DNA from: Clostridiales bacterium
GTDB taxonomy: Bacteria > Bacillota > Clostridia > Christensenellales > Aristaeellaceae
Length of the DNA stretch: 14,279 bases
Assembly (NCBI GenBank): GCA_004555535.1
Contig: SFHU01000073.1
Coordinates: 1 to 14,279 of the forward strand
Direction: 5' to 3'
The notes beneath the pieces are model-generated. The model made no database searches, was not told the DNA's origin, and saw only the letters and a program-made list of their open reading frames with translations. Position 1 is the stretch's first letter, and every line of letters begins with the position of its first letter. The translations under genes and the position numbers were made by a program. Below are positions 1 to 5,846 of the stretch, one piece after another.

Positions 1-78
1 GAGGAAGCGACCGGGTATTGACGCGGGCTTTTTATGAGATTTTTCCCTGAGATTTTTCCGGAAATAGCAGGAAAAACG
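1..78. other. upstream flank, no gene seen
   Basis: No reading frame or RNA gene is recognisable here. GAGATTTTTCC occurs twice about 14 nt apart, just before the rplU promoter. A GCGGGCTTTTT stretch near position 23 could be the 3' half of a terminator whose left arm lies outside the window, but this cannot be judged. Confidence 0.4.
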
Positions 79-107
79 TTGACACCGTGGGAAAAAGCTG
101 TTATCAT
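79..107 (+). promoter_or_regulatory. sigma-A promoter of rplU-prp-rpmA
   Basis: A perfect -35 TTGACA (79-84) and a -10 TATCAT (102-107, 5/6 to consensus) are separated by exactly 17 nt. Transcription should start near 114, leaving an untranslated leader of about 88 nt before rplU. It is the only good promoter upstream of the three ribosomal genes. Confidence 0.85.
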
Positions 108-113
108 AGGAAG

Positions 114-201
114 GCAAGCCGCTCGGGGCTGGTTTTGTTGAAATGCCTGAAAATCCGGCATACCTAAACCCGGCGAGTAAATATTTAGGAGGTGTCACCA
201 T
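114..201 (+). promoter_or_regulatory. rplU leader, probable L21 autoregulatory RNA
   Basis: Two hairpins can be read directly. ATGCC 143-147 pairs with GGCAT 157-161, and CCTAAA 163-168 pairs with TTTAGG 184-189. The second stem takes up the first bases of the Shine-Dalgarno AGGAGGTG (187-194), so folding could mask the rplU ribosome binding site. Firmicutes are known to carry an L21 leader at this place, upstream of the same three genes, thought to mediate feedback by the ribosomal protein. That this leader belongs to that family is inferred from position and the SD-masking stem, not from a covariance-model match. Confidence 0.55.
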
Positions 202-507
202 ATGTACGCTATTATTGCGACTGGTGGCAAGCAGTACCGCGTTAGTGAGGGCGACGTGATCTACATCGAGAAGATCGATGCGCAGGTTGACTCCACGGTT
301 TCTTTCGACGTTCTGCTCGTGGGCAACGACGGCGATGTCAAGATCGGCACTCCGGTTGTCGAGGGCGTGAAGGCCGAGGGCAAGGTCGTTGGCCAGATCC
401 GCGGCGAGAAGATCATCGTCTTCAAGTACAAGTCCAAGAAGAACTATCGCCGTAAGCAGGGCCACCGTCAGCCGTACACCAAGGTGGAAATCACCAAGAT
501 CGGCTGA
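202..507 (+). CDS. rplU: 50S ribosomal protein L21
   Basis: This 101-aa protein has the usual length and ends of bacterial L21. It starts MYAIIATGGKQYRV and has the basic, aromatic C-terminal stretch SKKNYRRKQGHRQPYTK (about residues 77-93) that contacts 23S rRNA in the large subunit. The ATG at 202 follows a strong SD (AGGAGGTG, 7-nt spacing). It is the first gene of a three-gene operon with prp, which begins one base after the stop codon, and rpmA, the order standard in Firmicutes. Expression is probably controlled by the leader upstream. Confidence 0.98.
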   Translation: MYAIIATGGKQYRVSEGDVIYIEKIDAQVDSTVSFDVLLVGNDGDVKIGTPVVEGVKAEGKVVGQIRGEKIIVFKYKSKKNYRRKQGHRQPYTKVEITKIG

Positions 508-508
508 G

Positions 509-886
509 ATGACCACCATCACGGTCTATACGCTTGAAGGCGGCGCGATCGCGGGCTATGAGGCCGGCGGTCACGCGGGCGGCAAGCGGATACGGGGATA
601 CGATCTCGTGTGCTGCGCGGTTTCCGCGCTCACGCAGACCGGCGTCAACGCGCTCTGCGCCGTGGCGCAGGTCACGCCCGATGTGGATGTTTCCGACGGC
701 TATCTGCGCTGCATCCTGCCCGACGGGCTGGACGCGGAGCGGATGGACAGGGCGCAGACCGTTCTCCGCACGATCATGACAGGACTGACAGACATTCAGA
801 AAATTTATCCGAACCTCATACGGATACAGCAAAAAGAATGGAGGCAAGCAGATGCTTACGATGAATCTTCAGCTCTTCGCTCATAA
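509..886 (+). CDS. prp: ribosomal-processing cysteine protease Prp
   Basis: This 125-aa protein matches the Prp (YsxB/DUF464) family. It has the GGHAG motif with catalytic His22 and the DLVCCAVSAL motif with catalytic Cys at about residue 35, where the family has H22 and C34. Prp removes the N-terminal extension of L27 before it joins the ribosome, and the gene for that substrate is directly downstream. The ATG at 509 is one base after the rplU stop and has no strong SD, so translation is probably coupled to rplU. Its last 35 nt overlap rpmA in another frame. A longer frame opening at 389 lies inside rplU and is not the likely start. The C-terminal tail past about residue 112 is longer than usual and is the part dictated by the overlap. 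Confidence 0.95.
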   Translation: MTTITVYTLEGGAIAGYEAGGHAGGKRIRGYDLVCCAVSALTQTGVNALCAVAQVTPDVDVSDGYLRCILPDGLDAERMDRAQTVLRTIMTGLTDIQKIYPNLIRIQQKEWRQADAYDESSALRS

Positions 887-1136
887 GAAGGGCACCGGTT
901 CTTCCCACAACGGCCGCGACAGCGAATCCAAGCGCCTGGGCGCGAAGCGCGCGGACGGCCAGTTCGTCCTGGCGGGCAACATCCTGTACCGTCAGCGCGG
1001 CACGCACATTCATCCGGGTACCAACTGCGGCATCGGCGGCGACGACACGCTGTTTGCGCTGGTGGACGGCGTCGTCCGTTACGAGCGCCTGGGCAAGAAG
1101 AAGACCCGCTGCAGCGTCTATCCGGTCGCGCAGTAA
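852..1136 (+). CDS. rpmA: 50S ribosomal protein L27 with cleavable N-terminal extension
   Basis: This 94-aa L27 starts MLTMNLQLF followed by AHKKGTGSSHNGRDS. The family's Firmicutes/Fusobacteria version carries an extension of the form MLKLNLQFF that Prp removes. Here cleavage would fall after Phe9 and give a mature protein starting Ala-His-Lys-Lys-Gly. The mature N-terminus reaches the peptidyl-transferase centre, so processing is normally essential. The conserved core SKRLGAKRADGQ and HPGTNCGIGGDDTLFAL is intact. A strong SD (GGAGG 840-844, 7-nt spacing) lies inside prp and supports the start at 852, giving a 35-nt gene overlap. A terminator follows about 27 nt after the stop, so obg, often the next gene in Firmicutes, is not in this operon. 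Confidence 0.98.
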   Translation: MLTMNLQLFAHKKGTGSSHNGRDSESKRLGAKRADGQFVLAGNILYRQRGTHIHPGTNCGIGGDDTLFALVDGVVRYERLGKKKTRCSVYPVAQ

Positions 1137-1162
1137 TCGCGCAGCGATCCAAGGAAGACAGG

Positions 1163-1192
1163 GGAGCGTCTCATCGGAGGCGCTCCTTTTTT
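1163..1192 (+). terminator. Rho-independent terminator of the rplU operon
   Basis: A 10-bp stem, GGAGCGTCTC (1163-1172) with GAGGCGCTCC (1177-1186) and one G-T pair, closes a 4-nt ATCG loop and is followed by TTTTTTG. It lies 27 nt after the rpmA stop. Confidence 0.9.
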
Positions 1193-1222
1193 GTTTCACA
1201 GGATTCTGCATCAGAATGCTTG

Positions 1223-1466
1223 CTTTGCGGATCAGACCCCGTCTCAATCGTAGACCGCTGCGCGGTCTGCTCTGAAACTACTTTTTCCTGAGGTTATTGG
1301 ATACGTTAGGGCTGCCGCCCTAAAACCTGCCTGAGGGATTTCAGTCCGGGGAACTCGCATGGTCGCGCCACGGCGCTCCCTGCGATTCCCGACGCTTCGT
1401 CTGCCTCCTTCCGCCATTGGCGGCGGCAGACTTCGGTCCCCTCAGACTCCCTTCTTCGCTTCGCGC
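1223..1466 (+). repeat. interspersed hairpin repeat, copy 1
   Basis: This non-coding element recurs inverted at 9260-9495. The core 1323-1465 matches the reverse complement of 9261-9403 over 143 nt with no gaps and 4 mismatches. Outside the core the match loosens but two hairpins stay in place: hairpin A (AGACCGC 1252-1258 with GCGGTCT 1262-1268, loop TGC) and hairpin B (TTAGGGC 1306-1312 with GCCCTAA 1317-1323). The core also holds a small CCGCC-ATT-GGCGG hairpin near 1412-1424. Short frames across it are not gene-like. It has no transposase, target duplication or obvious terminal repeat that I can find. Most of the 509-nt gap between rpmA and the antiporter gene is this element. Confidence 0.9.
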
Positions 1467-1566
1467 TGGATCAGCATTTGGGCGCGATCCCTTCCGTGCA
1501 GAAAAACTAGCCAGAAAAAGGGGAAAATCTCCGTCGTTTTTCGGCCTGTTCGCTCGAAAAGCACAG
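1467..1566. other. spacer between repeat copy 1 and the antiporter promoter
   Basis: This stretch is not shared with the second repeat copy. It is A-rich around 1500-1530. I see no gene, hairpin or known site in it. Confidence 0.4.
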
Positions 1567-1575
1567 TGGTATAAT
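1547..1575 (+). promoter_or_regulatory. extended -10 promoter of the antiporter gene
   Basis: TGGTATAAT (1567-1575) is a perfect -10 with the TGn extension. The -35 region around 1547-1552 is poor, which an extended -10 can tolerate. Transcription should start near 1582 and leave a leader of about 64 nt before the ATG at 1646. Confidence 0.7.
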
Positions 1576-1645
1576 AACGATGCGCCGGGGCTTCCGGCGC
1601 GAAGGACAACCAAAGATTCAACCAACGGAAGAGAAGGGGAATTCC

Positions 1646-2914
1646 ATGGAGACGCTGCTTTCCATTTCCATTGCGCTGTGCGCGGGCCTGCTGATTTCGC
1701 GCTTTGTCAAGCCGCTCAAGATGCCGGCAGTGACGGGCTACCTGATTGCGGGCATCCTCATCGGCCCGTACTGCCTGGGCCGGCTGGGCGTGACGGGCAT
1801 CGGCTTTACGAGCCTGGCGGAGGTCAAGGCGCTCAGCCTGTTCAACGACGTAGCCCTCGGCTTCATCGCCTTTGCCATCGGCAATGAATTCCGGCTTTCC
1901 CAGCTGCGCCAGACGGGCAAGCAGGCGACCATCATCGGCATCTTCCAGGCGCTGGCCGCGGCGCTGCTGGTCGATGTCGTGCTCATCGCGCTGCACTTCA
2001 CGGTGCTGGGCGACGCGCTGCCGCTGGCCGACGCCATCACGCTGGGCGCGATCGCCACGGCGACGGCTCCGGCGGCGACGCTGATGGTCGTTCGCCAGTA
2101 CAAGGCGAAGGGCAAGCTGACCGACCTGCTGCTGCCGATCGTCGCGCTGGATGACGCGGTCGGCCTGATCGTCTTTGCCGTCAGCTTCGGCGTGGCGAAG
2201 GCGCTCAACAACGGTAATTTCGACATGACGAGCATCCTCGTCGAGCCAATTCTGGAGATCGTCCTCTCCATCGTGCTGGGCTTTGTGATGGGCTCGATCT
2301 TCACGGCGGCGGAGAAGTACTTCAAGTCCAACAGCAAGCGCCTGTCGCTCTCTATCACCTTTGTCATCATGACGGTCGCGCTCTCGATGATCGAGGTCGA
2401 GGTCGGCGGCGTGAAGATCGGCTTCTCCTCGCTGCTGGTGTGCATGATGCTGGGCACGGTCTTCTGCAACATCTGCGACTTCTCGGAGGAGATCATGGCC
2501 AAGACGGACCGCTGGACGGCGCCGCTGTTCATCCTTTTCTTCGTGCTCAGCGGCGCGGAGCTGGAGCTGGACGTCTTTGCCAACGCGGCAGCGGTTGGCA
2601 TCGGCGCGGCCTACATCATCACGCGCTCGATCGGCAAGTGGGCCGGTGCGAGCATCAGCGCGAAATTCATGCACTGCGACCCGGCGATTCAGAAGTATCT
2701 GGGCATCACGCTGCTGCCGCAGGCCGGCGTGGCGCTGGGCATGTCCGTGACGGTTGCGCAGACGCTCGGCGAGGGCGGCATGCTCGTGCGCAACATCGTG
2801 CTCTTCGGCGTGCTGATCTACGAGCTGGTCGGCCCGATGCTCACGCGCATCGCGCTGACCCGCGCGGGCGACATCCAGCCCAAGGCGACAGCGGTCGCCG
2901 CGTCGGACGACTGA
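1646..2914 (+). CDS. CPA2-type cation/proton antiporter
   Basis: This 422-aa polytopic membrane protein belongs to the Na+/H+ exchanger (PF00999) fold. It opens with hydrophobic helices (about 2-20 and 30-48). TATAPAAT at 138-145 resembles the unwound TM4 region. LDDAVGL places Asp169-Asp170 where NapA and NhaA have the ion-binding Asp pair, suggesting electrogenic exchange. Arg327 and Lys331 (TRSIGKW) fit the conserved basic site of CPA2. It lacks the long C-terminal RCK/TrkA-N domains of Kef channels and ends in a short polar tail. The ATG at 1646 has SD AAGGGG (6-nt spacing); a frame opening at 1580 starts at the predicted transcript end and lacks an SD. It is transcribed alone from its own promoter. 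The ion (Na+ or K+) cannot be read from sequence. Confidence 0.93.
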   Translation: METLLSISIALCAGLLISRFVKPLKMPAVTGYLIAGILIGPYCLGRLGVTGIGFTSLAEVKALSLFNDVALGFIAFAIGNEFRLSQLRQTGKQATIIGIFQALAAALLVDVVLIALHFTVLGDALPLADAITLGAIATATAPAATLMVVRQYKAKGKLTDLLLPIVALDDAVGLIVFAVSFGVAKALNNGNFDMTSILVEPILEIVLSIVLGFVMGSIFTAAEKYFKSNSKRLSLSITFVIMTVALSMIEVEVGGVKIGFSSLLVCMMLGTVFCNICDFSEEIMAKTDRWTAPLFILFFVLSGAELELDVFANAAAVGIGAAYIITRSIGKWAGASISAKFMHCDPAIQKYLGITLLPQAGVALGMSVTVAQTLGEGGMLVRNIVLFGVLIYELVGPMLTRIALTRAGDIQPKATAVAASDD

Positions 2915-2935
2915 TTTTTTTCCGCAAAACCAAAG

Positions 2936-2979
2936 ACCCGCTCTCCAAGCCCCGGCTGGGGCAAGGAGAGCGGGTTTTT
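2936..2979. terminator. terminator shared by convergent antiporter and feo operons
   Basis: An 11-bp stem, ACCCGCTCTCC (2936-2946) with GGAGAGCGGGT (2965-2975), encloses a second stem, GCCCC (2949-2953) with GGGGC (2958-2962). It is followed by TTTTTG on the plus strand. On the minus strand the stem lies just past the end of the feo operon (2987), with a weaker T-rich tract after it, so it may stop both transcripts. Confidence 0.85.
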
Positions 2980-2986
2980 GATTTCA

Positions 2987-3139
2987 TCATGCGCGCGGCT
3001 CATGCCGCTTGCAGCCGCCGGGGCAGGAGGAGCAATCCCCGCCGCAGGAGAAGAGCAGCTTCTTCTTGCGGATATGCCGCACGGCGAGGACGAGAAGCAC
3101 GAGCAGCAACAGGAGGACGAGAAGCGTGGGCCAATTCAC
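2987..3139 (-). CDS. FeoB-associated Cys-rich membrane protein
   Basis: This 50-aa protein is too short for a usual ORF cut-off and uses a GTG start that immediately follows the feoAB TAA with no spacer, so it must be translationally coupled. It reads MNWPTLLVLLLLLVLLVLAV, one membrane helix at about residues 4-20, then RHIRKKK as a positive-inside anchor, then a cysteine cluster CGGDCSSCPGGC at 32-43 with four Cys. This architecture matches the FeoB-associated Cys-rich membrane proteins (PF12669-like) found beside feoB in Firmicutes. The role is not established; metal handling at the FeoB exit is the usual guess. It is the last gene before the shared terminator. Confidence 0.85.
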   Translation of the reverse strand: MNWPTLLVLLLLLVLLVLAVRHIRKKKLLFSCGGDCSSCPGGCKRHEPRA

Positions 3140-5491
3140 TTACGCCACCCCCAGCAGCAGCCCGATCAGCCGCACAAGGAAGGCGGCGATCCAGGCGATG
3201 ACGCACTGCGTCACGACGACGCCGACGGCCCACTTGCCGCCCAGCTCGCGCTTGATCGAGGAAATCGCGGCGACGCAGGGCGTATAGAGCAGGCTGAAGA
3301 CGAGCAGCGCGGCGGCGGAGAGCGGCGTGAGCGCGGCGCGCATGGCGCCGGTCGAGCCGAAGAGGATGGCGAGCGAGGAGACGACGCTCTCCTTGGCCAT
3401 GAAGCCGGAGATCAGCGCCGTGCTGATGCGCCAGTCGCCGAAGCCCAGCGGAGCGAAGAGCGGGGCGATCAGGCCGGCGAGCAGGGCGAGCAGGCTCTGC
3501 TGCGAGTCGCTGACGACGTTCAGGTGGCCGTCAAACGTCTGCAGGAACCAGATGACGATCGTCGCGACGAAGATGACGGTAAACGCGCGCTGGAGGAAGT
3601 CCTTGGCCTTCTCCCAGAGCAGCTGGGCGACATTCTTGGCGCCGGGGAGGCGGTAGTTGGGCAGCTCCATGACGAAGGGAACGGGCTCGCCCTTGAAGAG
3701 CGTGCCGCGCAGGAGCAGCGCCATCAGGATGCCGCAGACGATGCCCAGCACGTACAGGCCGATCATGACGGCAGCGACGTGGTCGGGGAAGAAGACGGCG
3801 GTGAAGAACGCGTAGATCGGCAGCTTGGCCGAGCAGCTCATGAACGGCGTGAGCAGGACGGTCATCTTGCGGTCGCGCTCGGAGGGCAGCGTGCGCGTGG
3901 CCATGACGCCCGGCACCGTGCAGCCGAAGCCCACGAGCATCGGCACGATGCTGCGGCCGGAGAGGCCGATCTTGCGCAGGAGCTTATCCATGACGAAGGC
4001 GACGCGCGCCATATAGCCGCTGTCCTCGAGCAGCGAGAGGAAGAAGAAGAGCGTCACGATAAAGGGCAGGAAGCTGAGCACGCTGCCCACGCCGCCGAAG
4101 ACGCCGTCGATGACGAGCGAATGGACGACGCCGCTGATGCCCGCCGCGGTCATCAGCCCGTCGACGAGATCGGTCAGCACGCCGATGCCGGCCTCGAGCA
4201 GGTCGGACAGGAAGCTGCCCACAACGTTGAAGGTCAGGAAGAAGACGAGGCCCATGATCGCGATGAACGCGGGAATGGCGGTGTATTTGCCGGTGAGCAC
4301 GCGGTCGAGGCGCTCGCTGCGGGCGTGCTCGCGGCTCTCGCGCGGGCGGACGACGGCGGCGTCGCAGATCTTGCCGATGAAGCGGAAGCGCATGTCCGCG
4401 ATGGCGGCGGCACGGTCGAGGCCGCGCTCTTCCTCCATCTGCACGATGATGTGCTCGACCATCTCCTTTTCGTTGTCGGAGAGGCGCAGCTGCTCCTGAA
4501 TCAGCGGGTCGCCCTCGGCCAGCTTGCTGGCGGCGAAGCGAACGGGGATGCCCGCCGCGCGCGCGTGGTCCTCAATCAGGTGCATGATGCCGTGCAGGCA
4601 GCGGTGGACGGCGCCGCCGTGGGCGTCGGCGTCGCAGAAGTCCAGGCGGCCGGGGCGCTCCTGATACTGCGCGACGTGGAGCGCATGGTCGACGAGCTCG
4701 TCGATGCCCTCGTTCTTGGCGGCGGAGATCGGGATGACCGGGATGCCGAGCTGGGCCTCCAGATCGTTGACGCGGATGGAGCCGCCGTTCTCGCGCACCT
4801 CGTCCATCATGTTGAGCGCGAGCACCATCGGCACGTCCAGCTCCAGGAGCTGCATGGTCAGGTAGAGGTTGCGCTCGATGTTGGTCGCGTCGACGATGTT
4901 GATGATGCCGCGCGGCTTGCCCTCCAGAAGGAACTGGCGGGTGACGATCTCCTCACTGCTGTAGGGGGACATCGAGTAGATGCCCGGCAGGTCGGTCACC
5001 AGCGTATTCGCGCGGCCGCGGATCTGGCCGTCCTTGCGGTCGACGGTCACGCCGGGGAAGTTGCCCACGTGCTGACTGGAGCCGGTGAGCTGGTTGAAGA
5101 GCGTCGTCTTGCCGCAGTTCTGGTTGCCCGCCAGGCCAAAGGTCAGCACCGTGCCCTCGGGCAGGGGATGCTCGTCGGCCTTGACGTGGTAGCGGCCGCC
5201 CTCGCCCAGGCCCGGATGCGGGGACGGGCGGCGGCAGGGATCGGCGGCAGGCTCCGGGACGTGCGCATGCGCCGGGCCGACGGTGATCTTGCGGGCGTCG
5301 TCCACGCGCAGCGTGAGCTCATAGCCGTGGATGCGCAGCTCCATCGGGTCGCCCATCGGCGCGTATTTGACCAGCGTGATCTCCACCCCGGGAATCACGC
5401 CCATATCGAGAAAATGCTGGCGAAGGGCGCCCTCGCCGCCGACATCCAGCACGACAGCGGACTGGCCAATGGCAAGTTCATTCAGGGTCAT
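3140..5491 (-). CDS. feoB: FeoA-FeoB fusion, ferrous iron transporter
   Basis: This 783-aa protein joins an N-terminal FeoA (SH3-like) domain (about 1-72, MTLNELAIGQ...) to a full FeoB. A linker at about 73-112 is rich in His and Pro. The G-protein domain has G1 GNQNCGKT (122-129), switch Thr149, G3 DLPG (167-170), G4 NMMD (227-230) and G5 SAAK (256-259). The membrane part starts near 405 and keeps the FeoB motifs GFGCTVPG (521-528), SCSAKLP (552-558), FMAKES (697-702) and YTPC (736-739). FeoB imports Fe2+ across the cytoplasmic membrane with GTP hydrolysis; FeoA normally assists as a separate protein. The ATG at 5491 has SD GGGAGG (9-nt spacing), better than an in-frame ATG 20 codons upstream that lacks one. 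It heads an operon with the 50-aa Cys-rich protein. Confidence 0.97.
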   Translation of the reverse strand: MTLNELAIGQSAVVLDVGGEGALRQHFLDMGVIPGVEITLVKYAPMGDPMELRIHGYELTLRVDDARKITVGPAHAHVPEPAADPCRRPSPHPGLGEGGRYHVKADEHPLPEGTVLTFGLAGNQNCGKTTLFNQLTGSSQHVGNFPGVTVDRKDGQIRGRANTLVTDLPGIYSMSPYSSEEIVTRQFLLEGKPRGIINIVDATNIERNLYLTMQLLELDVPMVLALNMMDEVRENGGSIRVNDLEAQLGIPVIPISAAKNEGIDELVDHALHVAQYQERPGRLDFCDADAHGGAVHRCLHGIMHLIEDHARAAGIPVRFAASKLAEGDPLIQEQLRLSDNEKEMVEHIIVQMEEERGLDRAAAIADMRFRFIGKICDAAVVRPRESREHARSERLDRVLTGKYTAIPAFIAIMGLVFFLTFNVVGSFLSDLLEAGIGVLTDLVDGLMTAAGISGVVHSLVIDGVFGGVGSVLSFLPFIVTLFFFLSLLEDSGYMARVAFVMDKLLRKIGLSGRSIVPMLVGFGCTVPGVMATRTLPSERDRKMTVLLTPFMSCSAKLPIYAFFTAVFFPDHVAAVMIGLYVLGIVCGILMALLLRGTLFKGEPVPFVMELPNYRLPGAKNVAQLLWEKAKDFLQRAFTVIFVATIVIWFLQTFDGHLNVVSDSQQSLLALLAGLIAPLFAPLGFGDWRISTALISGFMAKESVVSSLAILFGSTGAMRAALTPLSAAALLVFSLLYTPCVAAISSIKRELGGKWAVGVVVTQCVIAWIAAFLVRLIGLLLGVA

Positions 5492-5511
5492 CTTGATCTT
5501 CCTCCCTTGAT

Positions 5512-5529
5512 CGGCGGACGAAGCCGCCG
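5512..5529 (-). other. hairpin in the feoAB leader
   Basis: CGGCGG (5512-5517) pairs with CCGCCG (5524-5529) around a 6-nt loop, ending a few bases upstream of the feoAB Shine-Dalgarno. It may stabilise the mRNA 5' region; no switch-like alternative was found. Confidence 0.35.
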
Positions 5530-5592
5530 GAGTACAATCCATTTGAAGCAACGTATGCGGCGGCGGCAGGCAAAATCCGCGGCCGCGTTTTA

Positions 5593-5611
5593 CGGGGATA
5601 GTCTATCCTAA
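5593..5611 (-). promoter_or_regulatory. DtxR/IdeR-like iron box over the feoAB promoter
   Basis: On the minus strand the 19-mer TTAGGATAGACTATCCCCG contains a perfect 6-1-6 palindrome (5596-5608). Against the IdeR/DtxR consensus TTAGGTTAGGCTAACCTAA it matches 13 of 19 positions; the two inner changes (A at 6, T at 14) are symmetrical and keep the dyad. It completely covers the predicted -10 box, as expected for a repressor that blocks RNA polymerase when iron is bound. The regulator is not in the window. Confidence 0.65.
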
Positions 5612-5628
5612 CTCCTTGCGTTTGTAAA
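5600..5628 (-). promoter_or_regulatory. promoter of feoAB
   Basis: Minus-strand -35 TTTACA (5623-5628) and -10 TAGACT (5600-5605) are 17 nt apart. Transcription would begin near 5593, leaving a leader of about 100 nt. The -10 lies inside the DtxR-like palindrome. Confidence 0.6.
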
Positions 5629-5642
5629 GACACAAATTCAAC

Positions 5643-5657
5643 AAAACGGAGCGTTTT
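5643..5657. other. small palindrome between divergent promoters
   Basis: AAAACG-GAG-CGTTTT is a perfect 6-3-6 inverted repeat between the feoAB and membrane-protein promoters. It is too short for a confident terminator call and could be an operator half-way between the two transcription units. Confidence 0.3.
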
Positions 5658-5688
5658 TTCGTGGGCGGCGCAGCGGTGCACACGCGGT

Positions 5689-5717
5689 TTGACAGCGAAT
5701 ATTGCCGATGGTATAAT
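5689..5717 (+). promoter_or_regulatory. consensus promoter of the membrane-protein operon
   Basis: TTGACA (5689-5694), a 17-nt spacer and TATAAT (5712-5717) form a perfect sigma-A promoter, with a TGG extension directly before the -10. Transcription should start near 5724. It is divergent from the feoAB promoter about 60 bp away. Confidence 0.9.
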
Positions 5718-5723
5718 GATCTG

Positions 5724-5832
5724 ACAGGGTGCTGGCTGCATCCCCTGCGGAGGTCTGTGAATCCCGCCGCACTGCGGCCGGGACAGCCGCTTCGCGGAGC
5801 AGACGGACATCACAGGGGTCAGGCGCCGGCAC
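5724..5832 (+). ncRNA. structured 5' leader with alternative pairings
   Basis: The leader of about 120 nt folds on paper into nested stems. CCCCTG (5742-5747) can pair with CAGGGG (5813-5818), closing a domain in which GTCTG (5753-5757) pairs with CAGAC (5800-5804) around two hairpins, TCCCG...CGGGA (5762-5783) and CCGC...GCGG (5787-5797). Alternatively CCCTG (5743-5747) can pair with the 5'-most CAGGG (5725-5729). I do not recognise a known riboswitch consensus. The function is unknown and the fold has not been computed. Confidence 0.4.
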
Positions 5833-5846
5833 AGGAGGGGACGCTT

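Noticed and set aside
1341..1625. Small open frames over repeat copy 1, on both strands
   Set aside because: The two repeat copies keep hairpin pairing rather than a protein reading frame, there is no SD, and the frames run into non-repeat sequence and the antiporter promoter.
1442..2674. 410-codon minus-strand open frame opposite the antiporter
   Set aside because: Its translation is Arg/Asp/His-rich low complexity and it spans a repeat and a promoter; the plus-strand antiporter has clear family motifs.
2978..5611. 877-codon plus-strand open frame opposite feoAB
   Set aside because: It is antisense to a fully conserved FeoA-FeoB, with low-complexity His/Asp/Glu/Ala-rich translation typical of shadow frames in G+C-rich DNA, and has no SD or family motif.
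5724..5832. Cobalamin, c-di-GMP or T-box leader
   Set aside because: I looked for the B12-box, the c-di-GMP core and the T-box sequence and saw none of them.
5661..5846. N-terminal extension of the membrane protein starting at 5661
   Set aside because: It would begin upstream of the perfect promoter and lacks an SD; the ATG at 5847 has a strong one and starts directly at the first helix.
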